NCBI GenBank assembly: GCA_963663375.1
Contig: OY760195.1
Coordinates: 3,224,001-3,288,000 of the forward strand
DNA from: JAYREN01 sp963663375
GTDB lineage: Bacteria > Acidobacteriota > Holophagae > Holophagales > Holophagaceae
Direction of reading: 5' to 3'
DNA: 64,000 nucleotides
This document shows, piece by piece, positions 52,360 to 62,339 of this stretch. The position numbers and the translations under genes were made by a program. How positions within the stretch are numbered: the stretch's first letter is position 1; the number at the start of each line of letters is the position of its first letter. Under the pieces are notes generated by a model that did no database searches, had not been told where the DNA came from, and was given only the letters and a program-made list of their open reading frames with translations.

Positions 52360-55300
52360 ATGAGCTTCGTCCATCTCCACCTGCACACTGAAAATTCACT
52401 GCTCGACGGGATGACGCGCATTCCGGATCTGGTCAAGAAGTGCCGGGCCACGGGGATGCCGTCGGTGGCGGTGACGGACCACGGCAACATGTTCGGGATG
52501 ATGAAGCTCTTCGATGCCTGCGAGAAGACCGCAGACGCCGAAGGCAACTGGGCGGTGAAGCCCATCCTGGGCTGCGAGGTCTATGTGGCGCCCCGCTCGC
52601 GCTTCGATCGAAAGATCGACAACGCGGCCTCCAATGCGGAGGGCATGGAGGACTGCGTGGATCCCTCCGGGCAGAGGGACGCAGGCTATCACCTGGTGCT
52701 GCTGGCGAAGAATCCCAAGGGCTTCTCCAACCTGTCGAAGCTGGTCTCCAAGGGCTTCACCGAGGGCTTCTATTACAAGCCTCGGGTGGACAAGGCCCTG
52801 CTGCGGGAACACAGCGAGGGGCTCATCGCCCTCACGGCGTGTCTGGGTGGCGAAGTGCAGGCGCGGCTGCTGGCGGGCAACATCGACGCTGCCGAGCGCA
52901 TCGCCTGCGAGTACCGCGACATGTTCGGCGAGGACTTCTACTTGGAGATCCAGGATCAGGGCTTCGAGGCGGAGCGGATGATCATCCCCTCCCAGTACGA
53001 GTTGTCCCGGCGCACGGGCATTCCTCTCGTGGCCACTAACGATGCCCACTACCTCAATCACGAGGATGCGGATCTCCACGATACGCTGCTCTGCATCGGC
53101 ACCAAGACGCTGAAGAGCGCCCAGCGGCGCATGCGCTTCTCCACCGACCAGTTCTTCGTCAAGACGCCGGAGGAAATGGCCAAGGCCTTCGGCCAGAATC
53201 CCGAGGTGCTGGAGCGCACGCTCGAGATCGCCAGCAAGATCGATCTTTTTCCCATCACGCGTAAGCCCATCACGCCACAGTTTCCGGTGCCCGAGGGGCA
53301 TACGCTGGAGAGCTACTTCGTCCATGTGAGCCGGGAGTGGTTCGAGAAGCGGGTGCTGGAATGCCGCCCCCTCTGGGACCAGAACCGCCTCAAGCATGCC
53401 GAGACGAAATACCGTGAGCGTCTGGAATTCGAGCTGGAGACCATCCTCAAGATGGGCTATCCCGGCTACTTTCTGCTGGTGTGGGACTTCATCGCCAAGG
53501 CCCGGGAGATGGGTGTGCCCGTGGGGCCGGGTCGCGGCTCGGCGGCGGGCAGCATCGTGGCCTGGTCCCTGATGATCACGGACATCGATCCCATGCAGTA
53601 CGACCTGCTCTTTGAGCGGTTCCTCAATCCCGAGCGCGTGTCCATGCCCGACGTGGACATCGACTTCTGCCGGGATGGCCGCCAGAAGGTCATCGACTAC
53701 GTCACCGAAAAATACGGCAAGGACCGCGTCAGCAACATCATCACCATCAACCAGCTCAAGACCAAGGCCGTGCTCAAGGATGTGGCGCGGGTCTACGAGA
53801 AGGATTTCGCCTGGTCCAACGAGCTCACCAAGCTGGTGCCCGCGGTACCGGGCCAGCCCATGAGCGTGGCCATGGCGCTGGAGCAGAGCGACAAGCTGCG
53901 GGAGCGGTACGAGCGCGAGCCCGATGTCCGGGAGGTGGTGGATATCTCCGCGCGGCTGGAGGGCCTCGCCCGCAACACCGGCGTTCACGCGGCGGGGGTC
54001 ATCATCGCCCCGGACGATCTCACCACCTTCGCGCCCCTGGCCAAGGACCGCGACGACAAGGTGATGGTGCAGTACACCATGGTGGAGGCGGAGCGGGCGG
54101 GCCTGCTGAAGATGGACTTCCTGGGCCTGGAAACCCTCACCCAGATCGCCAAGACCCAGGGCTACATCGCCGAGACCCAGGGCAAACCCCTGGACATGCT
54201 CAGCATCCGCGGCTTTGACGACAAGAAGACCTTCGATCTATTCTCCGCCGGGGATACCGACGGCGTGTTCCAGTTCGAATCTGGCGGCATGAAGGGCCTG
54301 CTGCGTAAGTTGCAGCCGGACCGCTTCGACGATCTCATCGCCCTCAACGCACTGTTCCGCCCGGGGCCGCTGGGGGCGGGCATGGGCGATACGTACGTGG
54401 ATTGTCGCCATGGCCGCAAGCCCGTGGTCTACATGTTCCCGGACCTGGAACCCATCCTGGCGCCCACCTACGGCGTGATCCTGTACCAGGAGCAGGTGAT
54501 GCAGATCGCGTCGCTCATCGCGGGGTACAGCCTGGGCGAAGCCGATATGCTGCGCCGGGCCATGGGCAAGAAGGACAAGGCCAAGATGGCCAAGGAGAAG
54601 GACAAGTTCATCGCCCAGGGCGTGACACGAGGCTACGACAAGGCCAAGGTCTCGGAGCTCTTCGACCTCATCGAGTTCTTCGCGGGCTACGGCTTCAACA
54701 AGAGCCACAGCGCCGCCTACGCCATGGTGGCCTACGAGACGGGCTACCTGAAGGCCAACTACCGCACGGAGTTCATGGCGGGCCTGCTGAGCACCAAGAG
54801 TCAGCGCACCGATGACGTGGTGAAGTACATCCAGAACTGCAAGGAGATCGGCCTGCAGGTGCTGGGGCCCGACATCAACGAGTCGCGGCTGGACTTCACC
54901 ATCACCGGCCCCAACCAGATCCGCTTCGGACTGGCGGCCATCAAGGGCCTTGGGGAGGCCGCGTTGGAGGCCATCCTGGTGGCCCGCAAGGCCGAGGGCC
55001 GCTTCAAGGATTTCTTCCACACCCTCAAGAGCACGGATCTCCAGAAGGCCAACCGCAAGGTGTGGGAATGCCTCATCAAGGCCGGAGCCTTCGATTCCCT
55101 GGAACCCAATCGCGCGGCGCTGCTGGAGGGACTGCCCTCGGCCATCCAGAACGCCTCCGCCGGTGGCGATGCGGATCTCGGCATGACTTCCCTCTTTGAC
55201 GAGGCGGAGATGGCGAGCCTCGCGGACAACTGGAGCCTGCCCGAGGATGTGGAACCCTGGAGTCGCAAGGAGCGCCTGAAGAACGAACGGGAAGCGCTAG

Positions 55301-55989
55301 GGCTCTATGTTTCCGGTCATCCCCTGGAGGAGTTCATCGATGCGGTGAAGGTACACACCATCGGCGGCATCACGGCGCTGAAGGAGCTGGTGGCCAGCGG
55401 CAAGATCAAGGACAAGGATGAAGTCTCGTTGGGCGTGATGGTCAGCACCGTGGCCTTCAAGACCAACCAGAAGGGCGAGCCCTGGGCCATCCTGCAACTG
55501 GAGGACCTCACGGACAAGATCGAGGCCCTGATGTACTCCTCGCGCTTCGATCCCATCACCAAGAAACGCTCACGGCCCTACGAAGTGTTCAGCCACCTGG
55601 CGCTGCCCGACGCCCTGCTGCGGGTGACGGGGGAACTGAAGGTCGAGACTGTCACCAGCAATGGCAACGGAAGCGGCATCGAGGGCGAGGAGGAAGAGGA
55701 CCAGACGGTGCTCAAGCTCTTCGTGGCGGCCATGGAGCCCCTGGAGGATTTCCAGGGCCGCGGTTTCACGGGCGCCGTGGTGAAACTCCCGGCCGGGGAA
55801 TACCCCGGCAACCTGCTGCCCATCCTGCGTCTCCATCACGGCAATCTGCCCCTCACCTTCGAATACCGGAGCAAGGATGGCGTCATTGCCCGGGTCAAGC
55901 CCGCGGCGGAATTCCGGTTGCGCTTCGATCCCGATCTGGCGGAAAAACTCGCCAAGGAGACCGGCTGTGGGCTGAGCTGGATCTATTAG
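52360..55989 (+). CDS. dnaE: DNA polymerase III alpha subunit
   Basis: 1209 residues from ATG 52360. The N-terminal PHP domain starts FVHLHLHTENSLLDG. The polymerase core has PDVDIDFC with the catalytic aspartates D431 and D433, and the helix-rich fingers. A helix-hairpin-helix region and an OB-fold follow in the C-terminal third. Replicative polymerase of the DnaE1 class, no intein. The frame stays open upstream to 52255 without a good start. Promoter probably in the 200-bp gap before it. Confidence 0.97.
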   Translation: MSFVHLHLHTENSLLDGMTRIPDLVKKCRATGMPSVAVTDHGNMFGMMKLFDACEKTADAEGNWAVKPILGCEVYVAPRSRFDRKIDNAASNAEGMEDCVDPSGQRDAGYHLVLLAKNPKGFSNLSKLVSKGFTEGFYYKPRVDKALLREHSEGLIALTACLGGEVQARLLAGNIDAAERIACEYRDMFGEDFYLEIQDQGFEAERMIIPSQYELSRRTGIPLVATNDAHYLNHEDADLHDTLLCIGTKTLKSAQRRMRFSTDQFFVKTPEEMAKAFGQNPEVLERTLEIASKIDLFPITRKPITPQFPVPEGHTLESYFVHVSREWFEKRVLECRPLWDQNRLKHAETKYRERLEFELETILKMGYPGYFLLVWDFIAKAREMGVPVGPGRGSAAGSIVAWSLMITDIDPMQYDLLFERFLNPERVSMPDVDIDFCRDGRQKVIDYVTEKYGKDRVSNIITINQLKTKAVLKDVARVYEKDFAWSNELTKLVPAVPGQPMSVAMALEQSDKLRERYEREPDVREVVDISARLEGLARNTGVHAAGVIIAPDDLTTFAPLAKDRDDKVMVQYTMVEAERAGLLKMDFLGLETLTQIAKTQGYIAETQGKPLDMLSIRGFDDKKTFDLFSAGDTDGVFQFESGGMKGLLRKLQPDRFDDLIALNALFRPGPLGAGMGDTYVDCRHGRKPVVYMFPDLEPILAPTYGVILYQEQVMQIASLIAGYSLGEADMLRRAMGKKDKAKMAKEKDKFIAQGVTRGYDKAKVSELFDLIEFFAGYGFNKSHSAAYAMVAYETGYLKANYRTEFMAGLLSTKSQRTDDVVKYIQNCKEIGLQVLGPDINESRLDFTITGPNQIRFGLAAIKGLGEAALEAILVARKAEGRFKDFFHTLKSTDLQKANRKVWECLIKAGAFDSLEPNRAALLEGLPSAIQNASAGGDADLGMTSLFDEAEMASLADNWSLPEDVEPWSRKERLKNEREALGLYVSGHPLEEFIDAVKVHTIGGITALKELVASGKIKDKDEVSLGVMVSTVAFKTNQKGEPWAILQLEDLTDKIEALMYSSRFDPITKKRSRPYEVFSHLALPDALLRVTGELKVETVTSNGNGSGIEGEEEEDQTVLKLFVAAMEPLEDFQGRGFTGAVVKLPAGEYPGNLLPILRLHHGNLPLTFEYRSKDGVIARVKPAAEFRLRFDPDLAEKLAKETGCGLSWIY

Positions 55990-56093
55990 CCTGCCTCTGG
56001 GAGTGCCTCCGCGATTATCCGTGCTGCGATCCTTGGGCATCGTTAAACTAGGTATGTTCGCTCCTGACCGTCACTTCTCTCCCTGGAGTTCCC

Positions 56094-57998
56094 ATGAGAT
56101 TGAATGCCTCCCTCCTCGTCCTGGCGATTCCCTTCGCCCTCGTGGCCCAGGCGCCCAAGGTCGCGGTGCCCGACTACTCGCAGACCCCTCGGGCCCAGGT
56201 GCCGGAGGCCTATACCTGGAACATCCAGGATCTCTTTCCCAATGAGGCCGCCTGGCGGGCGGAGTTCGACGCGGTGAAGGCGCTGACCGGCACCGTGGAG
56301 CCCATGGTCAAGGGATGGACGGATTCTCCCCAGGCCATGGCGGCGCTGCTGGAGCGCCTCACCGAGATCACCCTGCGGGGCGGCCGAGTCAGGGCCTATG
56401 TCAGCCTGCAGGGCGACATGGACTTGCGGGATGCTCGCTTCCAGAAGCTGGGCGGCGAGGTGCAGATGTTCATGGTGGGCTTCGGCTCCAAGCTGGCCTT
56501 CATGGGCGCCGATATTCTCGAGCTCGGGCCTGAGAAGGTCGCGACATACGTCCATGCCGAGCCTCGCCTGCGGCCTTATCGAAAGCAGCTGGAAGACACC
56601 CTGCGGATGCAGAAGCACATCCTGCCCGAGGCAGAGCAGCGCGTCGCCTCCATGACGGGTCTCTTCGGGGGCACGGCCGCCAAAGCCTCGGGCCTGCTGA
56701 ACAACGTGGATCTCCCCAAGCCTGAAGTGACTCTGGCCGATGGCAGCAAGGCGTTGCTCAACCAAGCTACCTTCCAGCGCCTGCGGGCCTCCAAGGTAGT
56801 GGAGGACCGCCGCAAGGTGATGGAAACCTTCTTCGCCAATCAGAAGCGTTTTGAAAACACCTTCGCCGCCCTTCTGGATGGCAACGTCAAGCGGGATCTC
56901 TTCAACGCCAGGATCCGCAAGCACGAGAGCTGCCTGGACGCGGCCCTCTTCGGCAACGCCATCGACACTTCGGTCTATCGCAATCTCATTCAGGCCACCC
57001 GCGCCAACCTGACGCCCATGCACCGCCTGCTCAAGCTCCGTCAGCGGATGCTGGGCCTGCCGGAATTCCGCTACGGCGATATCTATGCCTCCGCCGTGGC
57101 CTCCGTGGAGCGCCGCTATCCCTATGATGAGGGCCGCAGGCTCGTGGTGGATGCGGTGGCGCCCCTGGGCGAGGACTACGGCAAGGCCATCCGCCGCGCC
57201 TTCGATGACCGTTGGATCGATATCTACCCCAACCTGGACAAGCAGTCCGGCGCCTACAGCTCGGGGGTATCGGGCGTGCATCCCTACGTGAAGATGAACT
57301 ACGACGGCTCCTTCCAGCAGGTGAGCACCCTGGCCCACGAACTGGGCCACGCCATGCACAGCTGGCTCTCGGACAAGACTCAGCCCGCGCCCATGGCCCA
57401 GTACCCCATCTTCCTGGCGGAAATCGCCAGCACCTTCAACGAGAACATGCTCATGCACCGCCTGCTGGGCCAGGAGAAGGACGACGCCCTCAAGCTCTTC
57501 CTGCTGGACAACTATCTGGAGGGCCTGCGCGGTACGCTCTACCGCCAGACTCTGTTCGCGGATTTCGAGCTGGCGATCCACGAGGCCGTGGAGCAGGGCA
57601 AGACCCTGACTCCGGATTTCCTCAACGCCAAGTACCTCGAACTCACGCGCCTGTATTACGGCCACAACCAGGGCGTGGTGAAGGTGGAGGACTACATCCA
57701 GAGCGAGTGGAGCCTCATCCCCCACTTCTACTACAACTTCTACGTCTACCAGTACGCCACCGGCGTGATCGCCTCCATGGCGATCTCCGACGCGGTGCTG
57801 AAGGAAGGCGCCCCCGCCCGGGATCGCTACCTCACCTTCCTGAAGGCGGGTGGCAGCGACTTCCCCCTGGAAACCCTCAAGAAGGCTGGGGTGGATCTGA
57901 GCAAGCCCGAAGCCGTGAGCAAGGCCTTCCAGGCTTTTGGGGGCTACGTGGATGAAATGGAGAAGATCGTCGCCCGCATGGAACAGCGGAAGAAGTAG
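56094..57998 (+). CDS. pepF: Oligoendopeptidase F (M3B family), exported
   Basis: 634 residues with a signal peptide (MRLNASLLVLAIPFALVAQA), unlike most PepF, which are cytoplasmic. The zinc motif is ELGHAMHSW with HELGH at 415-419, and the third ligand Glu lies in FLAEIASTFNEN. Cleaves oligopeptides of roughly 7-17 residues. Start ATG 56094 with tggag upstream; its stop is followed by a strong bidirectional terminator. Part of a run of four exported peptidases and related hydrolases (56094-64000). Confidence 0.92.
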   Translation: MRLNASLLVLAIPFALVAQAPKVAVPDYSQTPRAQVPEAYTWNIQDLFPNEAAWRAEFDAVKALTGTVEPMVKGWTDSPQAMAALLERLTEITLRGGRVRAYVSLQGDMDLRDARFQKLGGEVQMFMVGFGSKLAFMGADILELGPEKVATYVHAEPRLRPYRKQLEDTLRMQKHILPEAEQRVASMTGLFGGTAAKASGLLNNVDLPKPEVTLADGSKALLNQATFQRLRASKVVEDRRKVMETFFANQKRFENTFAALLDGNVKRDLFNARIRKHESCLDAALFGNAIDTSVYRNLIQATRANLTPMHRLLKLRQRMLGLPEFRYGDIYASAVASVERRYPYDEGRRLVVDAVAPLGEDYGKAIRRAFDDRWIDIYPNLDKQSGAYSSGVSGVHPYVKMNYDGSFQQVSTLAHELGHAMHSWLSDKTQPAPMAQYPIFLAEIASTFNENMLMHRLLGQEKDDALKLFLLDNYLEGLRGTLYRQTLFADFELAIHEAVEQGKTLTPDFLNAKYLELTRLYYGHNQGVVKVEDYIQSEWSLIPHFYYNFYVYQYATGVIASMAISDAVLKEGAPARDRYLTFLKAGGSDFPLETLKKAGVDLSKPEAVSKAFQAFGGYVDEMEKIVARMEQRKK

Positions 57999-58013
57999 AT
58001 CTCAGCACTTAAC

Positions 58014-58045
58014 GAAAAGGACCCGGCAAGCGCCGGGTCCTTTTC
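58014..58045. terminator. Bidirectional intrinsic terminator
   Basis: gaaaaggacccggc (58014-58027) and its exact complement gccgggtccttttc (58032-58045), loop aagc. The stem begins with an A run and ends with a T run, so it is a good intrinsic terminator read from either side. It sits between convergent pepF and the S9 peptidase gene. Confidence 0.9.
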
Positions 58046-58060
58046 GCGTCTTGGTCCGAC

Positions 58061-60487
58061 CTACTTCTTCGCCCCCTTCACATACTTCTCCAGCCAGGTG
58101 TCCTGCTCCCAGAGCATGTGCAGCAGGTTCTCCCGGGCGGCGTAGCCGTGGCTTTCCAGGGGGAGCAGCACCAGGCGGGCCTTGCCGCCCAGCCCCTTCA
58201 CCGCCTGGAAGAGGCGTTCACTCTGCAGGGTGAAGGTGCCGGGGTTGTTGTCGGCGTCGCCGTGGATCATGAGCAGGGGCGTCTTGATCTTGTCCGCGTA
58301 GTCGAAGGGCGACATGCGGTGATAGACCTGGGGCGCCTGCCAGTAGGTGCGCTCCTCCGCCTGGAAGCCGAAGGGTGTCAGGGTGCGGTTGTAGGCGCCA
58401 CTGCGGGCGATGCCCGCGGCGAAGAGATCCGAATGGGCCAGCAGGTTGGCCACCATGAAGGCGCCGTAGGAATGGCCCACGCAGGCCACCCGCTTGGGAT
58501 CACCGACTCCGAGGCGATCCACTTCCTGGATGGCGGCCTTGGCGTTGGCCACCAGTTGTTCGATGTAGGTGTCGTTGGGCTCGGCCTTGCCCTGGCCCAC
58601 GATGGGGAACTGGGTGTTGTCGAGCACCGCATAGCCGCGCAGGGTCCAGTAGAGCGGGGAACCCCAGTAGGGCCGGGAGAACTGGTGGGGCGATTCCCGG
58701 AGCTGACCGGCGGTCTTCGCATCCTTGAATTCCGTGGGGTAGGCGTCCATCAGCACGGGCAGGCGACCATCCCGGGCGGCGTCATAGCCCGGGGGCAGCA
58801 GCAGGGTGGCGCTGAGTTCGACGCCGTCCTCCCGCTTGTACTTGATGATCTCCTTGCGGACGCCCTCCAGGGCCTTGAAGGGGTTCTCGATGCGCGTGAC
58901 GGCCTGCAACGCGGCCTTCTTGCCGAAGGTGCGGAGGTGCAGGTTGGGAAAGGTCTTGGGGCCTTCGATCATCGTGAGGAGCTTGCCCTTTTCGGGGTCC
59001 AGCACCCGCAGGATGGCCTCGAAGGTGTCCTTGCCCTCGGCCCGCCACAGGCGCTGGGGCTTGCCTGAAGCCAGCTCGAAGGCATCCAGGAAGGGGCGGT
59101 TGCCCTCGGGGCTGCACCCTTCGCCGGAGAGGAAGAGCCGCTTGCGGTCCGCGCTTAGCCTCAGCACCTGACGCTGGAAGGCGTTGGGGACCGTTACGAA
59201 ATCGCCGGGATCGGCGTAGACATCCTCGCTGGAATGGTCGAAGAGGACCTTTGCCTCGGCGGTGGTGGGATCCACGCGGTAGGTGCGGGTGCGCCGAGTC
59301 TTCCACCAGAAATCCTTGGCCACGGCCAGCTTTGCATCGCCCCAGGTCAGGCCCGCGAAGCGGTACTGGACGGTGCAGAGTTTCTGGGGCTCGGCCTTGA
59401 AGGGCGCTGTGAGCTGGTACGCGGCATCCCGCATCGGCACATCCTTGGCCGGGTCGCCGCCGTCCAGGGCCTCGGCCCACACCGCCGTGGCGGGCTGATC
59501 ATCGCGCCAGGAAAAGTGGCGGCGGCCCGCCTCGCAGGCGTCGAAATCCACGGGGATCTTGTCCTGCAGGGGCTTTTCCGCCAGAGTCGCCACGGACTGT
59601 CCATTGCCGTCCACCACGTGCACCCGGTAGGGGAAGCGATCCAGGGGGAACTGATAGGAGAAGGGCTTGAGCACCTCTGTGACCATCAGGAACCCCCCGC
59701 CGGGTGCGGGCTGAAGGCCGCGATAGATCGCCGGAGGCAGAATGGCCGTGGCCTTGCCCTGGAGATCGATGCGCTGCACGGCGCTGGTGGCATAGAAGGC
59801 GAAGCGGGCCTCGTCCGCAGGATTGCGCAGGAGATCCTGAAAGGTGCGGGCCGGGGCCTTCACGCCCGCGGCATCCTGCACGGCGGGGCCTAGGGGCAGG
59901 GCCTGACTCTCGGCGTACGGGGCACTGCTGGTCCGGATCCGCACATAGAGACTCTTGCCATCGGATGCCCACACATAGGGGCGACCCATGGTCGCGCTCA
60001 AGGGGGCTTCGCTGAGGCGCTTGGCCTGGCCCGTCGCCACTTCTACGGTCCAGAGGGCCATGCCCTGGGGTTGCATCTCGACGAAGGCGAAATGGGCCCC
60101 CGTGGGTGAGAAGGAGGGATATTCGAGGCTGAGTTTTTCCGGTAGCCCGCTCACGGGAATGCCCTTGCCGCTGGCCAGATCCTGCAGCGTGAAGCCCGAG
60201 AAGGGGCGGGTGCGGGAGGCGTTGTGGGTGCGGGGATTGATGCGCAGGCCCGCGAGACGCAATTCCGGCTGGGCGAGATCCTCCAGGGCGAGGAAGGCCG
60301 GGCGCTTGAGCAGCGCCAGGGTGCGGGTATTCGCGTCCATCATCGGCTGGGGCGGATTCTCCACATCGAAGACATCGAGGATCGCCTTGTGGGGTTTCTG
60401 GAAGGCGAGGGCGCCTTGGGCGTGAAGGACGGGGGCGGCCGCCACCAGGGCGGTTCCGGCTATGAGAAGGGTGCGGGTGCGAAGCAT
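58061..60487 (-). CDS. Secreted S9 family serine peptidase (prolyl oligopeptidase fold)
   Basis: 808 residues from ATG 60487 (MLRTRTLLIAGTALVAA, signal peptide cleaved after HAQ). A beta-propeller-type N-terminal two thirds (repeats of SFSPTGAHFAFVE type) leads to an alpha/beta hydrolase domain. The catalytic Ser673 lies in VGHSYGAFM, Asp in MIHGDADNNPG, and His in LESHGYAA. The subgroup resembles glutamyl/dipeptidyl S9 enzymes, yet specificity cannot be assigned. Its product is probably periplasmic. The ggt gene lies upstream in the same direction, 40 bp away. Confidence 0.92.
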   Translation of the reverse strand: MLRTRTLLIAGTALVAAAPVLHAQGALAFQKPHKAILDVFDVENPPQPMMDANTRTLALLKRPAFLALEDLAQPELRLAGLRINPRTHNASRTRPFSGFTLQDLASGKGIPVSGLPEKLSLEYPSFSPTGAHFAFVEMQPQGMALWTVEVATGQAKRLSEAPLSATMGRPYVWASDGKSLYVRIRTSSAPYAESQALPLGPAVQDAAGVKAPARTFQDLLRNPADEARFAFYATSAVQRIDLQGKATAILPPAIYRGLQPAPGGGFLMVTEVLKPFSYQFPLDRFPYRVHVVDGNGQSVATLAEKPLQDKIPVDFDACEAGRRHFSWRDDQPATAVWAEALDGGDPAKDVPMRDAAYQLTAPFKAEPQKLCTVQYRFAGLTWGDAKLAVAKDFWWKTRRTRTYRVDPTTAEAKVLFDHSSEDVYADPGDFVTVPNAFQRQVLRLSADRKRLFLSGEGCSPEGNRPFLDAFELASGKPQRLWRAEGKDTFEAILRVLDPEKGKLLTMIEGPKTFPNLHLRTFGKKAALQAVTRIENPFKALEGVRKEIIKYKREDGVELSATLLLPPGYDAARDGRLPVLMDAYPTEFKDAKTAGQLRESPHQFSRPYWGSPLYWTLRGYAVLDNTQFPIVGQGKAEPNDTYIEQLVANAKAAIQEVDRLGVGDPKRVACVGHSYGAFMVANLLAHSDLFAAGIARSGAYNRTLTPFGFQAEERTYWQAPQVYHRMSPFDYADKIKTPLLMIHGDADNNPGTFTLQSERLFQAVKGLGGKARLVLLPLESHGYAARENLLHMLWEQDTWLEKYVKGAKK

Positions 60488-60527
60488 GGAGTGTCTCCGG
60501 GTACAGCGGTTGAGGGGTTTAATGAAA

Positions 60528-62219
60528 TCAATAGCCTGCGGCCTGACCATCCTTGCGGCTCTCGCTGGCGCCGTAGTAGACCTTCTGCTTCGGATCCCAG
60601 CGGATGGCCTGATAGCCGCCGTAGCCGCCGTGCAGCCAGCCGACTCCGTGGCCCATTTCCATGAGCTTCTGGATAGTCTCGACGGGGAAGCCACTCTCCA
60701 GTTGGATCGTGCCCGGCAATTTGCCTGCCTCGCCCGTGGGTTCGGGCGACCCGTCATGGGCCATGCGGGGGGCGTCGCCCGCCTCCTGGGTGTTCATGGC
60801 GAAGTCCACCAGGTTCATCACGATCTGCACGTGACCCATGGGCTGGAACTCGCCGCCCATGACCCCGAAGCTGAGGAAGGGCTGGCCATCCTTGGTAATG
60901 AAGGCGGGGATGATGGTGTGGAAGGGGCGCTTGCCCGGGGCGTAGGTGTTGGCCTGGCCTTCTTCCAGGGTGAACATCTCGCCCCGATCCTGGAGGCAGA
61001 AGCCCAGATCACCCGGCGTCATGCCGCTACCCATGCCCCGGTAATTGCTCTGGATCAGGCTCACCATGTTGCCGTCCCGGTCGGCCACTGTCAGGTAGAT
61101 GGTGTCGCCTTCCTTCAGGGGCGGATGGCCGGCCTCCAGGCGTCGGGCGGCGCGGATGTCGCTGATGAGGGCCCGGCGCTGGGCGGCGTATTCCTTGGAC
61201 AGCAGCCATTTCACGGGTACCTGGGCGAATTCGGGGTCGGCGTAGAATTTGGCGCGGTCCTCGAAGACCAGCTTCTTGGCTTCGGTAAAGAGGTGGGCGT
61301 GGCGCGCACTGCCGAAGGGGATCTTGGAGAAGTCGTAGCCTTCGAGAATGTTGAGCATCTGCAGGGCCGCGATGCCCTGACCGTTGGGGGGCAGCTCCCA
61401 CACGTCGTAGCCCCGATAGTTGGTGGACATCGGCTCCACCCATTCGCTGCGATGGGCGGCCAGATCGTCAAGGCTCAGGAAGCCGCCCTGGGTCTTCATG
61501 TAGGCGTCGATGCGGCGGGCGATCTCGCCCTTGTAGAAGGCATCCCGACCGCCCTTGGCGAGAAGGTCGAAGGTATTGGCCAGGCGAGGATTGCGGAAGA
61601 TCTCGCCGTGGCGCGGCGCGCGCTTTCCGTCCACCGTGAAGGTCTCCAGGAAACCCGGGTACTTGCCGAGGGCCGGGATGCTGCGGTTCCAGTAGTAGGC
61701 GATCACATCGGAGACGGGGAAACCTTCCCGGGCGTATCGGGTGGCCGGGGCCAGCACCTCGGCCATGGGCAGCTTGCCGAACTTGCCGTGCAGCTCGAAC
61801 CAGCCATCCACGCAGCCCGGCACCGACACGGGCAGGGGGCCGTGGGAGGGGATGAGCTTGAGGCCGAGCCTCTGAAAGTGGGCCAGGGGCAGGCTTTTCG
61901 GCGAGCGGCCGCTGGCGTTGAGGCCATGGAGTTTCTTGGTCTTCGCATCCCAGACAATGGCAAAGAGATCGCCGCCCATGCCCGAGCCCGTGGGCTCCAT
62001 GAGCCCCAGCGCCGCGTTCGCCGCAATGGCCGCATCCACCGCCGTGCCGCCCTTCTTGAGGATGTCCAGGGCCACCTGGGTGGCCAGGGGCTGACTCGTG
62101 CAGGCCATGCCGTGCTGGGCTACCACCTCCGAGCGGGTGGCGAAGGCCCGTCCCGCCACGCGGTCCGCCGCGCAGAGGGGAAGGAGCGAGAGTGTGAGCA
62201 GCAGCAGGGTTCGTCGCAT
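60528..62219 (-). CDS. ggt: Gamma-glutamyltranspeptidase
   Basis: 563 residues from ATG 62219 (MRRTLLLLTLSLLPLCAA signal peptide). N-terminal nucleophile hydrolase that splits itself into large and small subunits. The catalytic Thr, the new N-terminus after cleavage, aligns with the T of GDTIYLTVADRDGNMVSLIQSN. GLMEPTGSGMGGDLFAI and the later MGGEFQPMGHVQIVMNL are family motifs. It acts on glutathione and gamma-glutamyl peptides in the periplasm. Upstream lies a terminator at 62291-62320; downstream the S9 peptidase gene. Confidence 0.93.
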   Translation of the reverse strand: MRRTLLLLTLSLLPLCAADRVAGRAFATRSEVVAQHGMACTSQPLATQVALDILKKGGTAVDAAIAANAALGLMEPTGSGMGGDLFAIVWDAKTKKLHGLNASGRSPKSLPLAHFQRLGLKLIPSHGPLPVSVPGCVDGWFELHGKFGKLPMAEVLAPATRYAREGFPVSDVIAYYWNRSIPALGKYPGFLETFTVDGKRAPRHGEIFRNPRLANTFDLLAKGGRDAFYKGEIARRIDAYMKTQGGFLSLDDLAAHRSEWVEPMSTNYRGYDVWELPPNGQGIAALQMLNILEGYDFSKIPFGSARHAHLFTEAKKLVFEDRAKFYADPEFAQVPVKWLLSKEYAAQRRALISDIRAARRLEAGHPPLKEGDTIYLTVADRDGNMVSLIQSNYRGMGSGMTPGDLGFCLQDRGEMFTLEEGQANTYAPGKRPFHTIIPAFITKDGQPFLSFGVMGGEFQPMGHVQIVMNLVDFAMNTQEAGDAPRMAHDGSPEPTGEAGKLPGTIQLESGFPVETIQKLMEMGHGVGWLHGGYGGYQAIRWDPKQKVYYGASESRKDGQAAGY

Positions 62220-62290
62220 GACAGGCCTCGTGAGACGATGTTTGCCCGATTCTAGCCTGTCGGCAGGCATCTGGTCTCCCGATCTAGGAA

Positions 62291-62320
62291 CGAGGCGGAG
62301 GCCGATGGGCCTCCGCCTCG
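62291..62320 (-). terminator. Intrinsic hairpin after the M16 peptidase gene
   Basis: cgaggcggaggcc (62291-62303) and its exact complement ggcctccgcctcg (62308-62320), loop gatg. It lies between the M16 gene and ggt, both transcribed leftward, so it should end M16 transcription. No strong T tract on the minus-strand side; a G/C-only hairpin may need Rho. Confidence 0.65.
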
Positions 62321-62339
62321 GGTCTCAACACACCTGGTT